This document shows positions 1 through 5,315 of a stretch of DNA of 50,072 nucleotides, piece by piece. A program made the translations under genes and the position numbers. The notes beneath the pieces are model-generated. The model saw only the letters and a list, made by a program, of their open reading frames with translations. It did no database searches and was not told the DNA's origin. Each line of letters opens with the position of its first letter. Position 1 is the first letter of the stretch. Source of the DNA: an uncultured Blautia sp. (GTDB lineage Bacteria > Bacillota > Clostridia > Lachnospirales > Lachnospiraceae). The stretch covers positions 1-50,072 of the forward strand of contig USDN01000016.1 of NCBI GenBank assembly GCA_900553515.1, read 5' to 3'.

Positions 1-895
1 TGTTATTTTGAGAGTTGTTCTCATTCTGGTTGTTATTTTCATTGTTGTTCTGATTATTGTCAGGTGTTTCAGGCTCCTGCTCATCCGGGTTCTGAGGTGT
101 TTCCGGCTCCTGTTCGTCTGGGTTCTGAGGTGTCTCGGGTTCCTGCTCGTCCGGGTTTTCTGGAATAGGCTCCCAATGACCAACTTCTGGATGTTCGATA
201 GTCTCCGTCCAAGCTTCCTTATCAACCTTCCAAACCTGCTCATAAACTGCTGGTTTATCTACAATCCACTTGTCCTCATAAACAGCTTCATGATGGATAG
301 TCTCATCATATGCCTCTTTAACAAGAACCTGCTCGTCCCAAGCCTCCTTAATAAGCTCATCCCAAGCTTCTTTTACAAGAACCTGTTCATCCCATGCTGG
401 TTTGTCTACAATCCAGACTTCTTTATTGCCATATCCTTCACAATTTGGACTTTCTTGGAGGTGTTTAACAGCCCAACCAGTAATATCCATACCACAAGTA
501 TGACAGATATTTCTTAATTCATAATGCCCCTCCTCGTCGTGGTGCACTGTCTCATATACCGCATCATGGTGTTTGTATTCTGCTTCGTGGTGGACTGTTT
601 TATACTCAGCTGGGTGATGAACTACCTCATCCCATGCCTCTGTAACAAGCACATTTTCCGTATGTCCTTCTTCAGGGCTAATCAGTTCCCCATTCTCATA
701 ATGCCCTTCCTCAGAATGATTGATAGTCTCTGTCCAAGCAGGCGTGTCCACGATCCAGACAAAGCCGTCACGAATCGGTGTTTCCTTTACAGGAATAAAC
801 GGAGCAAAGTTCGTATCATCAGCAGAAACAACGCCGACACTGCCTAAGGTGATCGTCATAGCCGCCGCTAATGCAATTATCAGTTTCCTTTTCAT
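1..895 (-). CDS. Secreted repeat-rich surface protein with Cys/His knuckle (partial)
   Basis: The frame starts at ATG 895-893 behind AGGAGG and stays open to the window edge, so the C-terminus is missing; 298 residues are visible. Residues 1-25 form a signal peptide (MKRK, hydrophobic core, VVSADD). Residues 45-245 are built from short degenerate repeats such as WIVDKPAWDE, EQVLVKEAWDE and TVHHEAEYK, rich in Trp, His and acidic residues. C131, C134, H145 and C152 make a CxxC...H...C knuckle that could bind zinc. Residues 247-279 are three tandem 11-residue units (NPDEQEPETPQ type), then an Asn-rich tract, which looks like a wall-spanning spacer. Similar repeats occur in surface proteins of gut Firmicutes; I know no assigned function. 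An LPxTG-type anchor may lie beyond the edge. The gene diverges from the XRE regulator and is probably element cargo. Confidence 0.8.
   Translation of the reverse strand, partial: MKRKLIIALAAAMTITLGSVGVVSADDTNFAPFIPVKETPIRDGFVWIVDTPAWTETINHSEEGHYENGELISPEEGHTENVLVTEAWDEVVHHPAEYKTVHHEAEYKHHDAVYETVHHDEEGHYELRNICHTCGMDITGWAVKHLQESPNCEGYGNKEVWIVDKPAWDEQVLVKEAWDELIKEAWDEQVLVKEAYDETIHHEAVYEDKWIVDKPAVYEQVWKVDKEAWTETIEHPEVGHWEPIPENPDEQEPETPQNPDEQEPETPQNPDEQEPETPDNNQNNNENNNQNENNSQNN
59..157 (-). repeat. Three tandem 33-bp coding repeats
   Basis: Units at 59-91, 92-124 and 125-157 encode the 11-residue unit NPDEQEPETPQ. The copies differ mainly at third codon positions, so the protein repeat is maintained although the DNA has drifted. 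Confidence 0.85.
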
Positions 896-1032
896 TTGTA
901 AATGTCCTCCTAAAGTAAATGTATTTTGTGGCAAGTTTTATTCTCTTCATTTGCCTTTCAGTGTATTAAAAAACAAAACATTTCTTTTTATAATCCCATT
1001 ATTTTTCTCATACACTTATTTTTCATTAGTCA

Positions 1033-1093
1033 TAACTCGCCTTTTTAACTCGTTGTGAGTTACTGAATTAAGTTTAACTCGCTGTGACTTAAA
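1033..1093. promoter_or_regulatory. Palindromic operators between surface-protein and XRE genes
   Basis: TAACTC-GTTGT-GAGTTA at 1046-1062 is a perfect inverted repeat with a 5-nt spacer. A second copy at 1073-1093 (TTTAACTC-GCTGT-GACTTAAA) has one mismatch. A lone half-site TAACTCGC lies at 1033-1040. The two centres are 29 bp apart, in the gap between the divergent genes at 895 and 1146. The natural inference is that the adjacent XRE protein binds here and controls itself and the surface protein. Confidence 0.6.
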
Positions 1094-1145
1094 AATCAAT
1101 ATCATATTTCACTTTCATATAAAATATTTACGAGGTGAGCATGAA

Positions 1146-1352
1146 TTGAATTATGCGGAAAGAATGAGAAATTTAAGACAGGATCACGACTTGTCACAAA
1201 AGCAGATTGCAGATATGTTGGGAATAGCTCAAACCACTTATTCTCAATATGAATTAGAAAAAAGACCAATGCCAATCGACTACCTGATAGCCTTATGTAA
1301 ATTCTATCAAGTGTCCGCTGACTATATGCTAGGTTTTAGCAACAAAAAGTAA
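1146..1352 (+). CDS. Small XRE-family HTH transcriptional regulator
   Basis: This is a 68-residue, single-domain Cro/CI-type helix-turn-helix protein. Helices 2-3 are visible in SQKQIADMLGIAQTTYSQYE (residues about 17-36), and the domain closes with the usual YQVSADYMLGFSNKK ending. The frame starts at TTG 1146, seven bases after GAGGTGA; the ATG five bases upstream runs straight into a stop, so TTG is the likely start. Small XRE proteins of this kind act as repressors in mobile elements. The palindromes at 1033-1093 are its obvious candidate targets. No oligomerisation or sensor domain is present. Confidence 0.85.
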   Translation: MNYAERMRNLRQDHDLSQKQIADMLGIAQTTYSQYELEKRPMPIDYLIALCKFYQVSADYMLGFSNKK

Positions 1353-1396
1353 GCCCTTTCTTCTTTATGAGCTCTGATGATCTCTGGGCTTTTTTG
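1352..1396 (+). terminator. Rho-independent terminator after the XRE gene
   Basis: AGCCC at 1352-1356 pairs with GGGCT at 1386-1390, followed by a T run. The stem overlaps the XRE stop codon. The stem is short and the loop long, so it is moderately strong at best. Confidence 0.5.
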
Positions 1397-1483
1397 TTAT
1401 TCATAATTTCCCCAGTCTATCATGTTTCTATTATTCACGAATCTTTCTTTATATTCCTCAAAAAACTGCCATGGTTCTTTATC

Positions 1484-1569
1484 CCTTAGAGTTTCCACAT
1501 TCCCCTCTCGTATGAAATCAGTATACTTAGGGTAGCATATAAAATTTTCTTATTCATATTCAGAAAGAG
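1484..1569 (+). repeat. Diverged copy of the Uma2 upstream region
   Basis: The stretch from CCCTTAGAG through TATGAAATCAGTATACTTA to ATATTCAGAAAGAGG is a diverged direct repeat of 2006-2093, the leader and ribosome site of the Uma2 gene. Here it is not followed by a Uma2 frame, so it marks an old tandem duplication or a lost gene copy. Confidence 0.6.
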
Positions 1570-1591
1570 GGAGCTTCTTCAAGATTTTTGA

Positions 1592-1620
1592 TTGATGTTT
1601 ATAGAATTACATGGTACACT
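1592..1620 (+). promoter_or_regulatory. Promoter of the holin-like toxin
   Basis: TTGATG (1592-1597), a 17-bp spacer and TACACT (1615-1620). The predicted start near 1627 gives a leader of about 83 nt containing two CCCTCC/GGAGGG pairings. Confidence 0.55.
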
Positions 1621-1709
1621 AACTTCACGGAAAGTCAGAACACATAAAAGGCGGCCTACCCTCCACCTCGGAGGGGCTAACCCTCCGAACCAAAGCGGAA
1701 AGGAGGGCG

Positions 1710-1805
1710 ATGCCAATGATTACATATTCTGATCTGATACAGACAGGTATATTCATTGTCGCTCTTGTTGGATTGTGTTATACAATCTTCAAGGGAAGAA
1801 AATAG
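1710..1805 (+). CDS. Holin-like type I toxin peptide
   Basis: This 31-residue frame begins MPMITYSDLIQTG and continues with one hydrophobic helix (IFIVALVGLCYTIF) and a basic tail (KGRK). That plan matches the putative holin-like toxin family of Firmicutes (Hol_Tox), whose members sit in the membrane as part of type I toxin-antitoxin pairs. The ribosome site GGAGGG (1702-1707) lies just before ATG 1710; ATG 1716 is an alternative. An upstream CCCTCC at 1681-1686 can pair with GGAGGG and hide it, and another hairpin, CCCTCC/GGAGGGG, lies at about 1660-1677. A convergent antisense RNA overlaps the 3' end. Family assignment is from pattern memory; toxicity is inference. Confidence 0.75.
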   Translation: MPMITYSDLIQTGIFIVALVGLCYTIFKGRK

Positions 1806-1910
1806 CCGCCACTATGATCTGACCTACTCGCAATAGTGACGGCTGTTACATTGTAACACGCTAATGTTATTGTGTGGGTAGGCCGTGTGTTTCTGGCTTT
1901 CCCTTTTTCT
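1797..1910 (-). ncRNA. Antisense RNA antitoxin opposite the holin-like toxin
   Basis: A minus-strand promoter (TTGTGT at 1945-1940, 17 bp, TATATT at 1922-1917) predicts a start near 1910. Transcription towards the toxin ends at a strong hairpin in which AGCCGTCACTAT (1844-1833) pairs with ATAGTGGCGGCT (1815-1804), followed by ATTTTCTT. The RNA would be about 114 nt and overlap the last codons of the toxin. Its first 35 nt are the most conserved part compared with the second copy at 2945-3050. The minus strand also has an open frame here, but it lacks a ribosome site and crosses the hairpin. Confidence 0.65.
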
Positions 1911-1916
1911 ATTATT

Positions 1917-1945
1917 AATATAGCACATTCGTTAGTATAACACAA
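1917..1945 (-). promoter_or_regulatory. Promoter of the antitoxin RNA
   Basis: TTGTGT-17-TATATT on the minus strand. The same arrangement and spacing recur at 3057-3085 before the second antitoxin copy. Confidence 0.6.
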
Positions 1946-2098
1946 GAATTTTATCTCTCTGGTTACTATCTCTTTATGAAGGAGCATTTCTTCTCTCTTT
2001 TCCCATCTCTTAGAGATTCCGCATTGACCCTATCATATGAAATAAGTATACTATAAGTAACATAAAAATTTTTTATTGATATTCAGAAAGGAGTGCCT

Positions 2099-2641
2099 AT
2101 GCCATTACCAAATGAACGTATTTTCTTCACTGACGATATCTATGCTCTTCCAGATGGACAAAGAGCAGAATTAATTGACGGAAAAATTTATAATATGGCT
2201 CCCCCAAGCCGAAACCATCAGCGCATAATCCTGGAGCTTTCAATCGTAATCAGCAACTATATTAAAAATAGAAACGGTTCCTGTGAAGTCAACGTTGCCC
2301 CCTTTGCAGTTTTTCTCAATGATGACAACAAAAACTATGTGGAACCTGATATCTCTATAACCTGTAATGCAAATAAACTTGATGATAAAGGCTGTCATGG
2401 AGCCCCTGACTGGATCATTGAAATTGTCTCCCCGGGAACGCAATCCCGTGACTATGGCATAAAACTTTTTAAATACCGAATGTCAGGTGTACGGGAATAC
2501 TGGATCGTAAATCCCGAAAGAAAAATGGTAAATGTTTATGATTTTGAAAATGATGAAGCAACTGCTGTCTATTCCTTTGACGATACCATTCCGGCAACTA
2601 TCTATCCCGATCTTTCTATCAAACTTTCAAAATTAATATAA
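2099..2641 (+). CDS. Uma2-family (DUF820) putative restriction endonuclease
   Basis: The 180-residue protein has the Uma2 layout: AELIDGKIYNMAPPS near residue 23, a central VEPDISI, and then DWIIEIVSPGTQSRDYGIKL, the PD-(D/E)XK-like core with D...E.V...S...D...K. The ending REYWIVNPERKMVNVY is also typical. Family members are nuclease-fold proteins of largely unknown role, common in accessory DNA. AAAGGAG at 2087-2093 lies five bases before ATG 2099; the in-frame GTG at 2093 overlaps the ribosome site and is less likely. The leader is duplicated at 1484-1569. It may be element cargo. Confidence 0.85.
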   Translation: MPLPNERIFFTDDIYALPDGQRAELIDGKIYNMAPPSRNHQRIILELSIVISNYIKNRNGSCEVNVAPFAVFLNDDNKNYVEPDISITCNANKLDDKGCHGAPDWIIEIVSPGTQSRDYGIKLFKYRMSGVREYWIVNPERKMVNVYDFENDEATAVYSFDDTIPATIYPDLSIKLSKLI

Positions 2642-2735
2642 TACTGCAACAAATACGCTTTCACTTTCAAAGTTCAAGCAATACCGCAACCAATATATTT
2701 CTACTTTCAAGGTTAATACAACATTGCACTCTGCT
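2612..2735 (+). repeat. Degenerate 40-45-bp tandem repeats at the Uma2 3' end
   Basis: Three diverged units begin at about 2612, 2654 and 2698. Each carries TTTCAAARTT-like sequence followed by AATAC(T/C)GCAAC. The first includes the Uma2 stop codon, so the 3' end of the gene appears to have been copied downstream twice and has decayed. Confidence 0.5.
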
Positions 2736-2811
2736 CCGCAGCTGTAAATCCCTCACAAACAAATTAAAATCCCCATAGGGAGAGAGCCAGGGGGATTTAG
2801 GGGGTGACGGA

Positions 2812-2874
2812 ATGGTACAATTAAAAAATATTTGTAAATTTTTATTCAGACTCATTAGGAACTTTCCTTGGTAA
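2812..2874 (+). CDS. Possible 20-residue cationic peptide in a short transcription unit
   Basis: A frame beginning MVQLKNICKFLFRLIR follows a strong GGGGGTGACGGA ribosome-like site and ends inside the loop of the terminator at 2857-2899. A hairpin (AAATCCCC at 2767-2774 with GGGGATTT at 2791-2798) precedes it. The peptide is short, basic and amphipathic. It could be a leader peptide, a mini-toxin or chance; I do not recognise a family and no clear promoter is visible. Confidence 0.25.
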   Translation: MVQLKNICKFLFRLIRNFPW

Positions 2875-2899
2875 AAATCAAGGTAGGTTCCTTTTTATT
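2857..2899 (+). terminator. Rho-independent terminator
   Basis: AGGAAC/GTTCCT and CCTTG/CAAGG pair around a small internal loop, followed by TTTTTATTT. It would end a transcript from the Uma2 gene or from the short unit before it. The toxin remnant starts directly at its T run. Confidence 0.7.
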
Positions 2900-2952
2900 T
2901 CATTGTCACTCTTATTGGATTGTGTTATATAATCTTCAATGAAAGAAAATAA
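2899..2952 (+). pseudogene. Remnant of a second holin-like toxin
   Basis: Eighteen codons (FIVTLIGLCYIIFNERK, then stop) match the C-terminal half of the toxin at 1710-1805. The promoter, ribosome site and first half are gone, replaced by the terminator at 2857-2899. The following sequence, including the antitoxin RNA, stays closely similar. Confidence 0.75.
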
Positions 2953-3050
2953 CCGCCCACTACTCGCAATAGTGAACGGCTGACCTTGCAAAAAGGTAAG
3001 TTGCTGGTTGTTTGAGGGTAGGCCGTGTGTTTCTGGCTTTCCCTTTTTCT
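2945..3050 (-). ncRNA. Orphan copy of the antisense antitoxin RNA
   Basis: The promoter (TTGTGT at 3085-3080, 17 bp, TATATT at 3062-3057) and a hairpin terminator (arms 2970-2981 and 2951-2962, then ATTTTCTTTC) are both kept although the facing toxin is truncated. The 5' portion, including GGGTAGGCCG on the plus strand (3016-3025), is identical to the first copy, while the middle has diverged. Confidence 0.55.
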
Positions 3051-3102
3051 ATTATTAATATAGTGCATCTGTTAATATAACACAAGAGTTTTATCTCTCT
3101 GG

Positions 3103-3435
3103 TTATTCTTCTTTTAAAAATATATTTTCAAAAGGTTTCATTTCTTCTAACACATCCTGATATAGATTTTTCAAATAGTTTATCTCTTCTATATAAGGAT
3201 GCAATTTTTTCAAATTATATTTGTATTCCTTTTTTAAATATTTAGGATATCCACTTGAAATTTTCCCAGTAGTAATTGCTCTTGTAACAGGTGCCATGGT
3301 TAAATAAAAACCAGGAAGATTTTCGTTTTCTAAAAAATCCAGATAATATTCTAAAATCTGTTCAGAAAGAATTTCTTCCATACTGTCTGATTTTGTAGGC
3401 ATTGGAAGGTTGAAAGCTTTCTCTATCACTTCCAT
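3103..3435 (-). pseudogene. Unrecognised gene fragment abutting the integrase remnant
   Basis: This 110-codon frame is rich in Lys, Glu, Tyr and Leu (for example LEYYLDFLENENLPGFYLTM) and ends in FENIFLKEE. I recognise no family. No ribosome site precedes the ATG at 3435, and the frame overlaps the point where the recombinase remnant begins. I therefore read it as the 3' part of a gene broken by the rearrangement that truncated the recombinase. Base composition is more AT-rich than the chromosome to the right. It could still be an intact small gene. Confidence 0.4.
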
Positions 3436-3985
3436 TTATGGTCTGCGCCGTTCGGAAATCCTCGGACTGAAATGGTCGGCAGTGGATTTCAAGAAAAAGA
3501 CCATTTCCATCAATCACACAGTTGTCCGGGTCAAGACCGTTACCACTTCCGATTCCACAAAGACCTATTCCAGCAAAAGAACGCTGAACCTTTTTGACAC
3601 AGCAGAAAAATGTCTTTTGCAGATCAAACGGGAACAGGAAGAAAACAAAGCTTTTTTTAAACGGGACTACAAAAATAAAGAAGGGTACATATTTACATGG
3701 GAAAATGGAGAAGCCTATGATCCGAACTATATCACCCGAACCTTCAACCATGCAACCCGGGAGTTCGGAAGGCCGGAAATCACGCTCCACAAACTGAGAC
3801 ATAGCTGTGCTTCCATGCTCATCAATAAAGGATGGGATATCAAAAAGCTTCAATACTGGCTGGGTCACAGCGATACCCAGACAACCCTGAATATTTATTC
3901 CCATTTTGACAAACAGAGGCTAAACACCAGTGTCAATGACCTCTCCGAAATTTCCCTTGCTACAGCGGATCTTTTTGCCGGATAA
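3410..3985 (+). pseudogene. Truncated tyrosine recombinase/integrase (catalytic domain only)
   Basis: The catalytic domain is clear: the first catalytic Arg in YGLRRSEILGLKW, LHKLRHSCASMLI with the His-x-x-Arg box, LGHSDTQTTLNIYSHF with the second His and the nucleophilic Tyr. The arm-binding and core-binding domains (roughly 180-200 residues) are missing. Homology begins at TAT 3437; upstream sequence reads as the unrelated minus-strand fragment, so the break is near 3434. The remnant ends 210 bp before the 3' end of tRNA-Pro, the usual place for an integrase at the edge of an element. It is presumably non-functional alone. Confidence 0.85.
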
Positions 3986-4064
3986 CCATAAAAAATCTGC
4001 TGGGGAAATCCCCAAAAAGCACTAAAAACAGATGCTAAAAATTTTTTAGGTATGGGCAAGAAAA

Positions 4065-4088
4065 GTTTTGTGCAACGTTTTGTGTAAC
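4065..4088. repeat. Tandem 12-bp repeats, candidate integrase arm sites
   Basis: GTTTTGTGCAAC and GTTTTGTGTAAC lie head to tail, 80 bp past the integrase stop and 108 bp before the tRNA 3' end. Position and form suit arm-type sites of a tRNA-targeting integrase; this is inference. Confidence 0.4.
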
Positions 4089-4143
4089 GCCCAAAAATCG
4101 AAAATTTCAGGGGTAATCAAAAGAGCTTTTTCAGGCAAAAGAA

Positions 4144-4182
4144 AACACCGGAGAAGCCCATAAAATAAGGCTTTCCGGTGTT
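4144..4182 (-). terminator. Terminator of tRNA-Pro
   Basis: On the minus strand AACACCGG and AAGCC pair with GGCTT and CCGGTGTT around an AT-rich loop, followed by TTCTTTT. It lies just after the tRNA 3' end. Confidence 0.8.
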
Positions 4183-4195
4183 CCCAACCATTTAG

Positions 4196-4269
4196 TCGAA
4201 GCGACAGGATTTGAACCTGCGGCCTCTGCGTCCCGAACGCAGCGCTCTACCAAACTGAGCCACGCTTCG
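4196..4269 (-). tRNA. tRNA-Pro (anticodon CGG)
   Basis: The cloverleaf is complete: acceptor CGAAGCG/CGCTTCG, D stem GCTC/GAGC, anticodon stem CTGCG/CGCAG around loop TTCGGGA (anticodon CGG, reading CCG) and T-loop GTTCAAATC. The discriminator is A and no CCA is encoded. A consensus promoter lies upstream. Its 3' end faces the integrase remnant, so it is a likely attachment site. Confidence 0.93.
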
Positions 4270-4310
4270 ATTTCTTTATTTATCAGTCACAACTCGCGAC
4301 TGCAAAAATT

Positions 4311-4339
4311 ATTATATTCATTTCAGGTGTATTTGTCAA
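4311..4339 (-). promoter_or_regulatory. Consensus promoter of tRNA-Pro
   Basis: TTGACA, a 17-bp spacer and TATAAT on the minus strand: full sigma-A consensus, as expected for a stable RNA. Confidence 0.85.
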
Positions 4340-4430
4340 CACTTTTTTTAAAAAAGTTTAAAAAAATATCCAGAAAATGATTTCTCTGTTTCAAAAAATA
4401 CAAAAACACCTGCAAATACAGCAAAATCCG

Positions 4431-4459
4431 TTGAAATCCCTGTTCTTTTAAGATATATT
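4431..4459 (+). promoter_or_regulatory. Promoter of the BMC shell gene
   Basis: TTGAAA, 17 bp, TATATT, about 32 bp before the ATG. The shell gene therefore has its own promoter and is not the tail of an operon. Confidence 0.65.
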
Positions 4460-4491
4460 AAAATCATAATACCAAAAAAGAGGTAAATTTT

Positions 4492-5205
4492 ATGGACGTA
4501 AAAAGCATCAGCACACACTGTACCCGGACAGAGTTTGTAGGAACTGCAGTTCTGGACACCATTGGACTGGTGATCTCGGGCATTGATGATACACTTCTCC
4601 AAAAAATGAATATCGGCACACACTATCATACGCTTGGACTTTTCAGTTCCCGTACCGGAGCAGCCGGACAGATCACTGCCATTGATGATGCCGTAAAAGC
4701 CACTAACACGGAAGTCCTCTCCATAGAACTTCCCAGAGATACCAAGGGCTGGGGCGGACACGGAAACTATATCGTCCTTGGAGGAAATGACGTCTCCGAT
4801 GTACGCCATGCCGTAGAGCTTGCACTGGAGCTTACCGGGAAATATGCCGGCGAACTTTATATCAGTGAATCCGGTCATCTGGAATTTGCTTTTTCCGCAA
4901 GCGCAGGACCGGCTCTCCAGAAAGCGTTTCATGCAGAACCGGGACAGGCCTTTGGTTTTATGGCAGGTTCACCTGCTGCCATTGGTCTTGTTATGGCAGA
5001 CACTGCTATGAAAGCTTCTGCTGTAAATATCATCAGCTATATGACGCCGGATATCGGAACCAGCCATTCCAATGAAGTGATCCTTGCTCTTTCCGGAGAT
5101 GCCAGCGCCGTAAAGGAAGCAGTCCTTGAAGCCCGCCAGATCGGCCTCGAGCTTCTGATCGGAATGGGAAGCTACCCACAGATTCCGGGAACTCCTTATC
5201 TGTAA
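4492..5205 (+). CDS. PduB-like tandem-BMC (BMC-T) microcompartment shell protein
   Basis: The 237-residue protein resembles PduB: EFVGTAVLDTIGLVISGID near residue 14, ATNTEVLSIELPRDTKGWGG near 80, and SPAAIGLVMADTAMKASAVN followed by GTSHSNEVILALSGD in the second half. These are two fused BMC folds; family trimers form pseudohexameric shell tiles, often with a gated pore. It is somewhat shorter than PduB (about 270) because the N-terminal extension is reduced. AGAGG precedes the ATG. No enzyme, other shell protein or encapsulation peptide is encoded nearby; the neighbours are tRNA-Pro and a wall protein. It may supply a shell encoded elsewhere or have a solo role. Confidence 0.88.
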   Translation: MDVKSISTHCTRTEFVGTAVLDTIGLVISGIDDTLLQKMNIGTHYHTLGLFSSRTGAAGQITAIDDAVKATNTEVLSIELPRDTKGWGGHGNYIVLGGNDVSDVRHAVELALELTGKYAGELYISESGHLEFAFSASAGPALQKAFHAEPGQAFGFMAGSPAAIGLVMADTAMKASAVNIISYMTPDIGTSHSNEVILALSGDASAVKEAVLEARQIGLELLIGMGSYPQIPGTPYL

Positions 5206-5263
5206 GCAGATCACTTTCCGAAGCAGTTTTTCAGTTCAGACGGATAATTTTACAGCTTTCATA

Positions 5264-5305
5264 AAAATGGTGCACCCTGTTTACGCAGGCTGCACCATTT
5301 TATTT
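5264..5305. terminator. Bidirectional terminator between BMC and 3D-domain genes
   Basis: AAAATGGTGCA at 5264-5274 pairs perfectly with TGCACCATTTT at 5291-5301, with A and T runs on both sides. It can serve the two convergent genes. Confidence 0.85.
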
Positions 5306-5315
5306 ACATCATTAT

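Noticed and set aside
59..157. Tandem 33-bp repeats as a possible CRISPR array
   Set aside because: The units abut without spacers and are in-frame coding repeats.
8..1058. Long plus-strand open frames with hydrophobic translations
   Set aside because: They are reverse shadows of the minus-strand repeat-rich secreted protein, which has a signal peptide, a ribosome site and maintained repeats.
1778..1987. Minus-strand frame of 69 codons over the antitoxin
   Set aside because: No ribosome site, no family, and it runs through the antitoxin promoter and terminator hairpin.
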